DNA from: Brotonthovivens ammoniilytica
Lineage (GTDB): Bacteria; Bacillota; Clostridia; Lachnospirales; Lachnospiraceae
Length of the DNA: 64,000 nt
Direction: 5' to 3'
Assembly (NCBI RefSeq): GCF_025566885.1
Contig: NZ_JAOQJQ010000001.1
Coordinates: 806,001 to 870,000 of the forward strand
Part shown: in pieces, positions 8,699 through 18,097 of the stretch
Numbering within the stretch: position 1 is the first letter of the stretch
Layout: every line of letters starts with the position of its first letter
The notes under the pieces: model-generated
What the model saw: only the letters and a program-made list of their open reading frames with translations
Told to the model about the DNA's origin: nothing
Databases searched by the model: none
Program-made: the position numbers and the translations under genes

Positions 8699-9892
8699 TT
8701 ATGCCCCCTTCTTCTCTTTGATTTTGGCAATCAGCTGTGGAATGACTTCATAGAGGTCTCCGATCATACAGTAGTTGGCAGTTTTAAAAATCGGTGCTTT
8801 TGGATCTTTATTTATGGCAAAAATATTGTCTGAATGATTCATTCCCGCCACGAACTGAATGGCACCGGATACACCACAGGTAATAATCAATTTCGGTCTG
8901 ACGGTCCTTCCGCTTAATCCAATCTGATATTTTGCATCCATAAAGCCTGCTTCAACCATCGGTCTGGTACATGCAACCTGTCCGCCAAGCTCATCCGCCA
9001 GTTCCTGGAGCATTTTCAAATCCTCTTCTTTTTTCAGTCCCCGCCCTGCAACCACAAGGACATCAGCGTTTTCAATAAACTGCTCCTTTGGTTTCTTTGC
9101 AATATCAAGCACATCTACATTGGTTTTCAGCTTTGCCGGATCTATCGTACAATCTATAATTTCACCATAAGCATCTTTCTGACGATTTGGCGCATTCATA
9201 ATTTTATATCGAACGGTTGCCATCTGGGGCCGATGATTTGGGGTTTTAATATGAGCCATAATATTTCCGCCAAATGCAGGACGAATCTGAGAAAGATCTG
9301 TATTTTTATCCATTTCAAGAATCGTACAGTCTGCAGTCAGGCCAGTACGGACTCTTGCCGCAACCCTTGGCGCCAGCTGACGGCCCACCGTTGTAGCTCC
9401 TACAAGAATGGATGACGGTTTGATTTTCTCAATAAAATCCGCAAACGCTGCTGTATACGGTTCTATTTTGAAACGGTCAAGGGCCGGATCATCATATACG
9501 AATACTTTATCTGCCCCGTAATGCAAAATCTCCTCACTTTTATCACGGATACCGCTTCCCAGAAACAGAGCGTACACCGGCTGGTCTGATACCTCTGCCA
9601 TTTCTTTTGCTTTTCCCAGCAGTTCGTAAGTAACCGGATGAATCACGCCGTCTACATGGTCTACATATACTGCGAGCCCCTTCCATGCACTTTTATCTAT
9701 CTGAGGCTCTTTTTCATCATCTATATACTCTACCGCACCCTTAGGCCCTTTTTTCACACAAAGCCGGCACATCCGACAGGCAGCTGTAATTTCTACTTTT
9801 CCATTTACTTCTTCCATTGCGCCAAAAGGACAGATTTTCATCAATTCCTGCGCATTTGGTATTTTATCCTGATGAACAACTAATTTAGCCAT
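8699..9892 (-). CDS. lctC: Electron transfer flavoprotein alpha subunit with N-terminal Fe-S domain (LctC-like)
   Basis: EtfA subunit of 397 residues. The N-terminal 60 residues form a reduced ferredoxin domain with four cysteines (CPFGA and CRMCRLC), enough for one [4Fe-4S] cluster. The Etf alpha domain follows, and the C-terminal FAD domain shows GRTVRPKLIITCGVSGAIQ with key residues S/T-G-x-x-x-P-x-L and G-x-S-G-A. This build is known from bifurcating Etf complexes with lactate or acyl-CoA dehydrogenases. It lies 2 bases before the dehydrogenase gene and 14 bases after etfB. Confidence 0.88.
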   Translation of the reverse strand: MAKLVVHQDKIPNAQELMKICPFGAMEEVNGKVEITAACRMCRLCVKKGPKGAVEYIDDEKEPQIDKSAWKGLAVYVDHVDGVIHPVTYELLGKAKEMAEVSDQPVYALFLGSGIRDKSEEILHYGADKVFVYDDPALDRFKIEPYTAAFADFIEKIKPSSILVGATTVGRQLAPRVAARVRTGLTADCTILEMDKNTDLSQIRPAFGGNIMAHIKTPNHRPQMATVRYKIMNAPNRQKDAYGEIIDCTIDPAKLKTNVDVLDIAKKPKEQFIENADVLVVAGRGLKKEEDLKMLQELADELGGQVACTRPMVEAGFMDAKYQIGLSGRTVRPKLIITCGVSGAIQFVAGMNHSDNIFAINKDPKAPIFKTANYCMIGDLYEVIPQLIAKIKEKKGA

Positions 9893-9906
9893 ATCTTTCC
9901 GTCCTC

Positions 9907-10695
9907 CTATACAAACTTCAATTCTACAATTTTGTGGAACAATTTCTCTGCCAATACTTCACCGGAATCATCCCACACCTCTTTTTTATCATTGGATTCC
10001 GGAGGAAAAATCTTCTCTACCTGAGTAGGAGAACCATTCAGTCCATAATGATTTTCATCTTTATCCACCATATCATCCAGAGACAGCACTTTGATTTCCC
10101 GGTCTTTGGATGCTGATTTCTTTACATAAGAAGGAAGCCTTGGCTGAAAAATATCTTTCTCTACAGTCAGCAGGCACGGATATTTTACTTTTACAACTTC
10201 CACTTCACCTGGAAGATCCATGTCAACCGTAATATCCTTCTCACTTACTTCTTTTATTCTAAGTACATTGGATACACTTGGCACCTTTAAATCTTCTGAA
10301 ATCTCCGGGCCAACCTGAGCAGTATCACCGTCTGTAGTCTGCTTTCCGCATAAAATCAGATCAAATTCTCCCCAGGCCCGAATCCCCTGAGCCAGTGTAT
10401 AGCTTGTTGCAAGTACATCCGCACCGCCAAATCTCCGATCTGAAATTAAGACGCCATGATCAGCCCCCATGGCATAAGCTTCCCGGATTACCTGTTCTGC
10501 CTGAGGCGGTCCCATAGAAATTACATCTACTGTTCCCCCTGTTTTTTCACGGATTCGAAAGGCGGTCTCTAGTGCATACAAATCATATGGATTCATTTTA
10601 GATTCCGCACCGTCTCTTTTTAATACGCCTGTTACAGGATCTACCTCAACCTTACTGCTTGCCGGTACCTGTTTGATACACACAAGAATTCTCAT
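9907..10695 (-). CDS. lctB: Electron transfer flavoprotein beta subunit, bifurcating type (LctB-like)
   Basis: EtfB subunit, 262 residues, starting MRILVCIKQVP. The motif GKQTTDGDTAQVGPEI, with key residues D-G-D-T-x-Q-V-G-P, marks the NAD- and FAD-binding loop of bifurcating Etf proteins. With the alpha subunit and the dehydrogenase it would couple oxidation of a 2-hydroxyacid by NAD+ to oxidation of reduced ferredoxin. First gene of the operon; the ribosome site AAAGGAAG lies about 9 bases before the ATG, and two operators lie 43-114 bases upstream. Confidence 0.88.
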   Translation of the reverse strand: MRILVCIKQVPASSKVEVDPVTGVLKRDGAESKMNPYDLYALETAFRIREKTGGTVDVISMGPPQAEQVIREAYAMGADHGVLISDRRFGGADVLATSYTLAQGIRAWGEFDLILCGKQTTDGDTAQVGPEISEDLKVPSVSNVLRIKEVSEKDITVDMDLPGEVEVVKVKYPCLLTVEKDIFQPRLPSYVKKSASKDREIKVLSLDDMVDKDENHYGLNGSPTQVEKIFPPESNDKKEVWDDSGEVLAEKLFHKIVELKFV

Positions 10696-10737
10696 ACTTT
10701 TGACTTCCTTTCAGATTTAAAATAGTTAAGTCCCTCA

Positions 10738-10756
10738 CAATTGGTAGTACCAATTG
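10738..10756. promoter_or_regulatory. GntR/FadR-type operator, proximal copy
   Basis: CAATTGGTAGTACCAATTG is a perfect 19-base palindrome around one central base. Its core TTGGT...ACCAA matches the sites bound by PdhR/LldR-type GntR regulators. It lies in the leader of the etfB operon, so a repressor released by a hydroxyacid such as lactate is plausible. Confidence 0.7.
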
Positions 10757-10792
10757 AGCTATGATAAAAACTTCAGCAGTAACTGAAGCTTT

Positions 10793-10809
10793 TATTGGTC
10801 CTACCAATA
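10793..10809. promoter_or_regulatory. GntR/FadR-type operator, distal copy
   Basis: TATTGGTCCTACCAATA has 7-base inverted arms (TATTGGT / ACCAATA) around three bases, the same core as the copy 55 bases nearer the gene. The two centres are 54 bases apart, which would allow two dimers to act together or loop. Confidence 0.65.
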
Positions 10810-10889
10810 TTCTATATATTTACTATAGGATTAGCAGACTGCAATGTCAATAGTTTTTTGAAAAAAACATCGCTTTTATTTCATGAGTC

Positions 10890-10930
10890 TGCCCCTTTCC
10901 AAAAGCTTTTGTTTCTTCCGGAAAGGGGCA
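10890..10930. terminator. Hairpin terminator after the UroD-like gene
   Basis: An 11-bp stem TGCCCCTTTCC / GGAAAGGGGCA encloses a 19-base loop. It lies 32 bases beyond the stop of the minus-strand UroD-like gene. The T run is weak, so termination efficiency is uncertain. Confidence 0.55.
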
Positions 10931-10962
10931 CTTTTATGGTAGTCTCTAAAATAAGAAATCTT

Positions 10963-12081
10963 CTATTTTTTTAGTGAATTTCCCATTGCAATTACATTTT
11001 CCAATTTTGCGTTCATGGGCACTTCACATCCGGAGCCAAGCATCACACCGCCTTTTAAGCAGATGTCGGTAATCAGCCCCTCACAGTATTCCGATACCTC
11101 GTCCGGCGTTCCATATGCCAGCATTGCAGCAGGAACATCTCCTCTCATACTCTGCCAGCCTTCTAATACTTCATATGCCTTCCGCATATCGGTATCTCCG
11201 TCAAATTCAAAGTGGACACTTCCCTTTGGAACCTGTTTGAAATATTCAAGCATCGGCAGCCAGTTTCCGTCTGCGTGAACCACAGATGTAATTCCTTCTG
11301 CCCAGAATGCGTCAATCATCATTTTTAATCCCGGCCAGCAAAATTCCTCAAAAGAATCCGGAGATACAAAGGTAGCGCTGGATCTCATAGCATAGATTCC
11401 CACACGGCTTCCGTGAATCTGCTTAATGGTTCCCACAGCCTGGCCAATCACAGCCGGGGTGCTTGCCAGAATAACCTCTTTTATTTTTTCAGGATAATCA
11501 AAGAGGTCATAACAAAACTCCTCCATGGTATGAGACTGTGACAATGTATCAAAAATCGGCGCACATGCGGTATGGGATAACGGCGCAATTCCCTGAGGGA
11601 TAAAATGCATTGCCATTTTTCCCATATTTTGTCCCATCTGGTCAAAACGTGCAAACAGCTGGCCCGGATCCATATATGGGGGGTTCTGAATTTTGCAGAG
11701 CAGCTCCCCGTTCCAGTTCTGCCAGCCCATTTTCAAAATTCGGTCATATTCTTCACCGTCCTGCAGTGCAAACTGATCGGTCTCTACAAACTGATACAGC
11801 GCATTGTCATCCAGATCTTTTCCCGGAACGCGAACCGGCAGCCCCATAATAAATACAGTATCCTGAGTAGCTGTACACATCATAACATCTGGTTTTCCTA
11901 CTTTTCCAAATGTGATATCCAGTGCTTCTATATTTTTATCTACACTTTCCATCATATCTTTCTGAGAAATGCCGGAACAGGTACCTGCCCAGGTCATGAT
12001 CTGCGGAAAATATGGAATCTCACTGCGAGCCTTTGGCTTTTCCATCCGCAGCATTTTCTGAAGTTTTTCTTCTGAATTCAT
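10963..12081 (-). CDS. UroD-like corrinoid methyltransferase family protein
   Basis: A 372-residue member of the uroporphyrinogen-decarboxylase/MtaA-CmuA superfamily, probably a cobamide:carrier methyltransferase or related C1 enzyme, not heme synthesis. The C-terminal part has the superfamily metal motif in changed form: H269-A-D271-G-N and a later cysteine in SGCEVP (C352). In MtaA and CmuA the Zn ligands are His-x-Cys and Cys, so Asp replaces one Cys here. A strong site (GGAGG) precedes the ATG. It is divergent from a PucR-type regulator that likely controls it. No corrinoid protein gene lies next to it, so the partner is unknown. Confidence 0.75.
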   Translation of the reverse strand: MNSEEKLQKMLRMEKPKARSEIPYFPQIMTWAGTCSGISQKDMMESVDKNIEALDITFGKVGKPDVMMCTATQDTVFIMGLPVRVPGKDLDDNALYQFVETDQFALQDGEEYDRILKMGWQNWNGELLCKIQNPPYMDPGQLFARFDQMGQNMGKMAMHFIPQGIAPLSHTACAPIFDTLSQSHTMEEFCYDLFDYPEKIKEVILASTPAVIGQAVGTIKQIHGSRVGIYAMRSSATFVSPDSFEEFCWPGLKMMIDAFWAEGITSVVHADGNWLPMLEYFKQVPKGSVHFEFDGDTDMRKAYEVLEGWQSMRGDVPAAMLAYGTPDEVSEYCEGLITDICLKGGVMLGSGCEVPMNAKLENVIAMGNSLKK

Positions 12082-12337
12082 AATAAATACCTCCTGCCAT
12101 ATATTTTTCTGATTTTATTTCTGACTCACATTTTGACTTTGATAATCTTTTTTTGTTCTTCTTTATTTCACCACAAAATCCACATCACAAAAACATATAT
12201 TTCATACAATTAGACAATTATTTTTATTGTATTTTCGTTTAAAATATACTAATCTATAGATAGTTACTGTATTTTATCAAATTTATCTTCATTATTTTTC
12301 TATAACATATATACAAAAGAAGCAGGAGACTTTTATT

Positions 12338-13786
12338 ATGAAACTCAGTATGTGGATATTTGCCGGCTGGCTGAAGGAGTTCCAGCCAAAACCGGATATA
12401 CAATTAAATTTATTTGAAATTGAAGCGGTACGTCTTTTTTCTTCCGATGTAACACCAGCACCCAACACCATGTATATCGGCCGGCTCTGTGACCTGTTCA
12501 CCAATGGCAATGACCGTGTGATTTGTGTTCACAACAATGATGTTTTACGACTGAATACTTCTGAGCTGGATGCTGTCTTAAATTGTGTACTGAATGCCCT
12601 TGCCTTTTATACAAGCTGGGACAATACTATGATGAACCTTTTGACTTCAGGAGCCATGCTGCAGGACCTTGTGGATGCCTCTGAAGATGTTCTTAACAAC
12701 CCTTTGTTTATTCTGGATTCCGGTCAGAGACACCTTGCCCACAATCAGAAATATCAAAAAGGGGACGTGGATGAACTCTGGGATTACCTTCTAGAAGAAG
12801 GCAGCTGCCATATGGACTTTTTGATTCAGTTTAACCAGTTTGATCCCCAGCGCCTGACCAGAAAAGGAATATATTCCTATGATCAGCCTGTCTTTCCCAA
12901 CAACGCCTATCATTATAATTTTCTTCAGGAAAATAACTTTTTCGGGTCTGCTACTTATATTGATCTGAGTAATAACGTATCACAGGATAAAATTGATTGT
13001 TTTAAACTGTTTTGCAATTACATAGACCGATGGTTTCAGATTCATATTCAGGAACAGCAGTCCCTGATACTGGATACACAGATTCACGCTGCAATTTCTG
13101 ATGCCCATGGGGACAGCGATGATCTGTGCCGCAGACTGATTCTATATGGATGGCAGGAAACAGATCCCCTGATATTCTTTAAGCTTGACGCGCCTTATCA
13201 GCCTTTTAACATCAATAAACATCTGTGCCATACGCTGAATATGAATTTTTCAAATCTGTATGCCATTACCACAGACCTCTCCATCTGTCTTCTCTGTAAT
13301 CTGAATATATGTACACTGGAGGAAACCAAAAAGAGCCTGCTGCCCTGGCTGCAAAGCAGCAAATACTATGCAACAGCAGGCCAGCCGTTTTTTATGAAAG
13401 AATCTTTTTATAATCACTATCAATATGTATCTAAAACTTCCGAATTTGTCCAGAAACAAATCGGACAGATTTACGACGGAAAACAATATGCATTTCCATA
13501 TATTCTGTCAGAAATGCATCATACCATTCTGCCGGATATTCTGCATCCGGTACTGGAAACACTGAAAACCTATGATACCACACATCATACTGAATTTTAC
13601 GAAACGCTCTATGTTTACCTGAAAAATGACCGCAGCATAGCAGATACTGCAAAAGAAATGAATCTCCACCGCAATACTCTTATTTATCGGCTAAAGCGGT
13701 TAAAGGAGCTGACAGACAGCAGTCTGGATGATTATATGGCTCGTCTTCATATACTTCTTTCTTATGAAATTGAATTTTCAAAATGA
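12338..13786 (+). CDS. PucR-type transcriptional activator (copy 1)
   Basis: A 482-residue regulator. The long N-terminal half (starting MKLSMWIFAGWLKEF) is a sensing region without a familiar domain name; the C-terminal 60 residues hold the PucR/CdaR helix-turn-helix, with ADTAKEMNLHRNTLIYRLKR as the recognition segment. It is clearly paralogous to the regulator at 25692, sharing its first nine residues, MYIGRL/LYIGRL, LDSGQR and the HTH. It is divergent from the UroD-like gene across a 256-base AT-rich region and probably activates it. AGGAG precedes the ATG. Confidence 0.85.
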   Translation: MKLSMWIFAGWLKEFQPKPDIQLNLFEIEAVRLFSSDVTPAPNTMYIGRLCDLFTNGNDRVICVHNNDVLRLNTSELDAVLNCVLNALAFYTSWDNTMMNLLTSGAMLQDLVDASEDVLNNPLFILDSGQRHLAHNQKYQKGDVDELWDYLLEEGSCHMDFLIQFNQFDPQRLTRKGIYSYDQPVFPNNAYHYNFLQENNFFGSATYIDLSNNVSQDKIDCFKLFCNYIDRWFQIHIQEQQSLILDTQIHAAISDAHGDSDDLCRRLILYGWQETDPLIFFKLDAPYQPFNINKHLCHTLNMNFSNLYAITTDLSICLLCNLNICTLEETKKSLLPWLQSSKYYATAGQPFFMKESFYNHYQYVSKTSEFVQKQIGQIYDGKQYAFPYILSEMHHTILPDILHPVLETLKTYDTTHHTEFYETLYVYLKNDRSIADTAKEMNLHRNTLIYRLKRLKELTDSSLDDYMARLHILLSYEIEFSK

Positions 13787-13796
13787 TACCTTTTTT

Positions 13797-14123
13797 ATGC
13801 TTTCTGAACTGGATTCCACAATCCCATATTCTTATACTCAGAATCTATTTAAACAGCACAATTTCCATCCAGCAGAAATTATAAAATACAATCAATCAGA
13901 AACAATATTGATGATGGTCCATACAAATTCAGGAGTTTCACTGCTTTCTGAATTTGCTGCTACTGACCAGTTTGAGGACATTATTGTCAAACCTTTAAGG
14001 GAAACTACACCTCTTTATCTTGAGCTTGTGTGGAGAAAAAACTCCTGCACATTTTATCATACAGAATTTATAAAACGTCTGGCAGAAAAATACAAACAAG
14101 GAAATCCAGAGACAAATTGTTAA
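13797..14123 (+). pseudogene. LysR-family regulator, C-terminal fragment
   Basis: About 108 codons that read like the second half of a LysR substrate-binding domain: key stretches IKYNQSETILMMVHTNSGVS, LSEFAATDQFEDIIVKPL and PLYLELVWRKNS. The DNA-binding N-terminal half is missing; the frame starts inside the end of the PucR gene. It is therefore a remnant of a former regulator, presumably of this catabolic cluster. Nothing suggests it is still translated, as there is no ribosome site. Confidence 0.6.
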
Positions 14124-14245
14124 GGACTTTTTCATCAAATTCACAAAAAACTACAAATTCCCAGTGTGAAGCATTATTCTGATGTGGAAGAAGCCCTTCG
14201 GGAGTTGAAACGATGACGCGAGATATTATCTGGACGACCAAGCTC

Positions 14246-14314
14246 AAAAAAGAACATTCTCATAATAAAAGTCCGGGATGAAAACCCTTCTTTTATTATA
14301 TGAGAATGTTCTTT
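14246..14314. terminator. Shared bidirectional terminator
   Basis: Long inverted arms (AAAAAGAACATTCTCATAAT... and ...ATATGAGAATGTTCTTTT) of about 24 bases with A and T runs on both sides form a strong hairpin. It sits between the plus-strand LysR remnant and the 3' end of the minus-strand UbiD gene and can end transcription from both. Confidence 0.85.
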
Positions 14315-14368
14315 TATTCAGCCGCAGGGATTGCGATTTGATACTTACGCTCTCCCCTTTAACTAATC

Positions 14369-15841
14369 TTATGAAAATCCATATTCTTTCCAGTGATCAA
14401 TTACATGTTTCTGCAGTTTTTCAGGATAACCACGGAAAGAAGCTTCCACCGGGCGCATTTCTTTGGGCCAGCTGTGGAATGGTGTCAGGCAGTTGTAGAT
14501 TACTCTTGTAGATACGGATTCGCTCTTTTCCTTGGGGCTTAAATATGCCACCAGCGGGAACATATACTGATCCGAAAAGGCAATTCTCCGATCCGGATGA
14601 TGTCTTGTGGCAATGGCCCATACAAGCTGCTCCAAGTTGGCCGGATCAATGTCATCATCCAGTACGATAACTTTTGGAATATAAGAACCGCCTCTGGATG
14701 CAAACACCGCTTTTCCAATATCCAGGGCAAGCTTTTCATCATCTTCTGTGGTACGATTACGGTCCACGGTAACTACAAACCAGTGGGCTGCACATTCCAT
14801 AGGAATAAAGCATTCTTTAATGGGAAAATCCAGTTTCTGTATTTCATACTGGATGCTTGCTGCGATATTCAATCCCCAGTTGGTATGATTTTCTTCCGTG
14901 GGCACTCCGGCTACACAAAGAGGCATAATGGGATTATCCCGGTAAGTCATAGCAGACACATTAAAACATGGCACCTGTTTATGACGGCCGGACCAGACAT
15001 ATCCGCCGTATTCACCCATTGGCCCTTCCTTTAGCAGCTCACTGACAGATGCCAAGCCTTCGATTACAATTTCGGTGGAAGCCGGGACCAGCAGATTATT
15101 GGTTTCACATTTTACTACATCCACAGGCTCTCCGTACCAGGCTCCCAGTATATCTCCTTCATTTAAACCGGAAGGCAGCGGATACCCCGCAGCCATAGTA
15201 ATGGCCGGATCTACCCCCAGGCACAATGCAAAAGGCATATCCTGTCCGATCTCCTGCCACTGGCTGAATATTTTCCCAAAGTCCTGGGTGGGAATAATCA
15301 CGCCGGCAATGGTTCTGGGGCCGTCCAGCATAGCCCGGGTAATGGCCCAGTTGGTCCAGGAACCGTCCGGTGTCTGAGCAATGATAATACCGTAAGTATT
15401 AATGTAACGCCCCCCGTCGCCTTCATGAATCAGAGGAATCGGCAGCTTTGTAAGATCTATCTCCCCTTCGGATAATTGATTCTCTTTGCAGGCTCCCGTT
15501 TCTACGGTCCGGGTGGGTACCGGTTCCATATCTGCAAGCTTCGACCAGACTCCAACAATCTGCGGACCGCTCATATCAATGGGAAGCCCCAAAGACAGCG
15601 CCAGACGTTTAAACGGGTGTCTGGCATCTGTGCTCAGCCCCATGGGCGCGCCTAAAACCCGAAATCCCGGCGTACAATCCTTCACATTAGAAAAAAGCGG
15701 CGCCGGTGCATGAAGATCATACACTCTTCTGGTAATAGCGCTCATTTCGTAACGCCAGTCCACTTCTTTTGTTACTTCCACAATCTCATTCTGTTCCTTT
15801 AAAACATCCACGTATTCACGAAAACTTTTGATTACATTCAT
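14369..15841 (-). CDS. UbiD-family prenyl-FMN-dependent decarboxylase
   Basis: A 490-residue UbiD-type (de)carboxylase acting on an aromatic or unsaturated acid. Conserved features are TNWAITRA (residues 163-170, with the cofactor-side Arg169), MPFALCLGVDP, EIVIEG (acidic residues 257 and 261), EGPMGEYGGY and a late HHPDRRI. The family needs prenylated FMN made by UbiX; no ubiX lies in the window. It is downstream of, and probably co-transcribed with, the OYE-like reductase gene (gap 130 bases). A decarboxylation/reduction route for hydroxyaryl acids is plausible, but the substrate is not fixed. AGGAGGGTG precedes the ATG. Confidence 0.85.
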   Translation of the reverse strand: MNVIKSFREYVDVLKEQNEIVEVTKEVDWRYEMSAITRRVYDLHAPAPLFSNVKDCTPGFRVLGAPMGLSTDARHPFKRLALSLGLPIDMSGPQIVGVWSKLADMEPVPTRTVETGACKENQLSEGEIDLTKLPIPLIHEGDGGRYINTYGIIIAQTPDGSWTNWAITRAMLDGPRTIAGVIIPTQDFGKIFSQWQEIGQDMPFALCLGVDPAITMAAGYPLPSGLNEGDILGAWYGEPVDVVKCETNNLLVPASTEIVIEGLASVSELLKEGPMGEYGGYVWSGRHKQVPCFNVSAMTYRDNPIMPLCVAGVPTEENHTNWGLNIAASIQYEIQKLDFPIKECFIPMECAAHWFVVTVDRNRTTEDDEKLALDIGKAVFASRGGSYIPKVIVLDDDIDPANLEQLVWAIATRHHPDRRIAFSDQYMFPLVAYLSPKEKSESVSTRVIYNCLTPFHSWPKEMRPVEASFRGYPEKLQKHVIDHWKEYGFS

Positions 15842-15971
15842 GCTTCACCCTCCTGAAATACCTTCCCAAATTTCATTGCTGCATAAAACCCCTGTTATGT
15901 AAAAACGTAACGTTTCCTACATCTGATATTTTTATTTTACGCCTAAAAAAAACGGATGACAAGAACAGATT

Positions 15972-17921
15972 TCATAAAATATCCAGCGCCGCATGATAGC
16001 CCTGATATACCGCATTTGTAATTGTAGACACCTTCCGGGCATCGCCGATCACAGCCGTATATGGAGCTGCATCTTTTAATTTCTCTACGCATACTTTTCT
16101 GGAGCGCTGTCCCAGAGCACAGATCACAGAAGTTCCGGGTACCAGATATGATTTTCCATTGTTATCTTCACAGATCACTCCCTCTTTTGTCACTTCCATC
16201 CCCCGGCAGCCGGTATGAACTGTCACATATTTATCAATTTCTGACAAAAGAAGCGGCCGGTGGCGGACATTGGCATCCGGTGCAAGCTCCTCTTTCATTT
16301 CTACCAGATGAACCTCTTTTCCTTCCATTCCCAGATGTACTGCACATTCACATCCGGCCAGTCCTCCTCCCAGAACAACTACCTGTCCGCTGATGTTTTC
16401 CTGCTTCTGATAATATTGATTTACAACAACTACCTGTTTTCCATCCAATCCGGGGATATCCGGAACAATGGGTTCTGAACCTACTGCGATAATCAGTGCA
16501 TCCGCCTGCTCCTTCTGCACATACGCCTCCGTAACTTCCGTATTCAGACGGATTTCCACTCCGGACTGTCTGGCAAGAAATTCATACGTACGTCCCAGCT
16601 CATACATTTCCTTTTTAAAAGGTATCGCCTGCTCACTTTTTAATATTCCACCCAGTTCAGACTCTTTCTCGCAGAGAATGACCTGATGCCCCCGTCTGGC
16701 GGCGGTATATGCCGCATACAGTCCACCTGGTCCTCCTCCGGCAACCAAAACCTTCCTTTTTACCGGAGCGGGAACAACTTCCGTCCCCTCTAGCTCTCTT
16801 CCAATCAACGGATTTACTGTACATCTTCTTGTAGCAGTCACTGCCCGTTCTGCCATACAGGTAAAACATCTCAGACAATGAACAATTTCCTCTTCGCGGT
16901 TTTCTTCTATTTTTCTTGGAAGATATGGATCTGCCAGCAGAGCCCTTGCCATATAAACAATATCCGCCTGACCGCTGGCAATAATTTCCTCCATCTGACC
17001 GGGATCATTGAGAGCTCCAATGGTTGCCACCGGAACAGATACATGCTTTTTTACAGCTGCAGCCAGATATACATTCGCGCCATGTTCTTTAAACATAGAC
17101 GGGTGCGTATCACCAAACCCCCGCTGATAAGTTCCGGCAGATATATGGAGCAGATCTACATAAGGTTCCAGCATCTGAGCAATTTTAATTCCTTCTTCAA
17201 GATCATAACCTTCCGAAAACAATTCGGAACCACTCATGCGAAATTCAATGGGAAATTTCTCTCCCACCTGTTTCCGGACAGAAATCAATATTTCAATGGC
17301 AAGACGGCACCGGTTTTTTAGGCTTCCTCCGTATTCATCTGTCCGCTTATTAAAATAAGGCGACAAAAACTGATTGATCAGCCATCCATGTCCCCCGTGA
17401 ATCATAATCATTTCAAAACCTGCCCGTTTCGCCAGAGCAGCTGTTTTTCCGTATGCCCCGGTAATCTCATCTATCATTTCCTTTGTCAGACTTTTTACCC
17501 GGATGCCGTCCGGGCGCACAGTATCCGAAGGCCCCCATTGATTCAATTCATGCTGTCTGCTTTTATCTGTCATATAAGTGCCTGCATACATGCCAGAATG
17601 AGACAGTTCCAGGCTTGGAACTGCCCCATGTCTTTGAATTGCATCTGCGGTATAAGCCGCACAGGCAATGGAATTTAAAATACTGGTATCCAGATGATAT
17701 GCATGAGAACCATCTGTTTTAGGGTGCACCATACATTCGCTGACGGTGACAGCCCCCGCCCCTCCCTTGGCACGCAGTTCATAAAATGCGGTAGATTTTG
17801 GCCCGATACATCCATCGTTGGTAATATCCGTTCCTCCCATGGGTGCGGAAAACATGCGGTTCTTAAAGGTAACCCCTGCAAGTGTAACAGGGCTGCACAG
17901 ATTCGGATACTTTCGTTTCAT
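15972..17921 (-). CDS. NADH:flavin oxidoreductase / 2,4-dienoyl-CoA reductase-like Fe-S flavoenzyme
   Basis: A 649-residue multidomain enzyme of the FadH/BaiCD type. Residues 1-335 form an old-yellow-enzyme FMN barrel (HGGHGWLINQFLSPYFNKR, key residues H176, H178, N183, Q184). Cysteines 349, 352, 355 and 367 form the [4Fe-4S] motif. The C-terminal half has two dinucleotide-binding loops, GGGPGGLYAAYTA and GGGLAGCECAVHLG, for FAD and NAD(P)H. Such enzymes reduce activated C=C bonds, for example in dienoyl-CoAs, enoates and bile acid intermediates. First gene of a pair with the UbiD decarboxylase, which suggests joint action on one substrate. Confidence 0.88.
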   Translation of the reverse strand: MKRKYPNLCSPVTLAGVTFKNRMFSAPMGGTDITNDGCIGPKSTAFYELRAKGGAGAVTVSECMVHPKTDGSHAYHLDTSILNSIACAAYTADAIQRHGAVPSLELSHSGMYAGTYMTDKSRQHELNQWGPSDTVRPDGIRVKSLTKEMIDEITGAYGKTAALAKRAGFEMIMIHGGHGWLINQFLSPYFNKRTDEYGGSLKNRCRLAIEILISVRKQVGEKFPIEFRMSGSELFSEGYDLEEGIKIAQMLEPYVDLLHISAGTYQRGFGDTHPSMFKEHGANVYLAAAVKKHVSVPVATIGALNDPGQMEEIIASGQADIVYMARALLADPYLPRKIEENREEEIVHCLRCFTCMAERAVTATRRCTVNPLIGRELEGTEVVPAPVKRKVLVAGGGPGGLYAAYTAARRGHQVILCEKESELGGILKSEQAIPFKKEMYELGRTYEFLARQSGVEIRLNTEVTEAYVQKEQADALIIAVGSEPIVPDIPGLDGKQVVVVNQYYQKQENISGQVVVLGGGLAGCECAVHLGMEGKEVHLVEMKEELAPDANVRHRPLLLSEIDKYVTVHTGCRGMEVTKEGVICEDNNGKSYLVPGTSVICALGQRSRKVCVEKLKDAAPYTAVIGDARKVSTITNAVYQGYHAALDIL

Positions 17922-18097
17922 AGCACTCTCTCCTTCCTGACGGCTTTGATTCCGTTTTTTTTATTTTCTGCACATCACTTTTAATTTTTACATGTTTTTA
18001 CTATACCATATCAACTGCCCGGATATAGTGCCTTTACGCAGATTTTTTATGTTTTATTTTAAGATCAGCTTTCCTTTCAGTCTGCGCCGCCGTGTTT

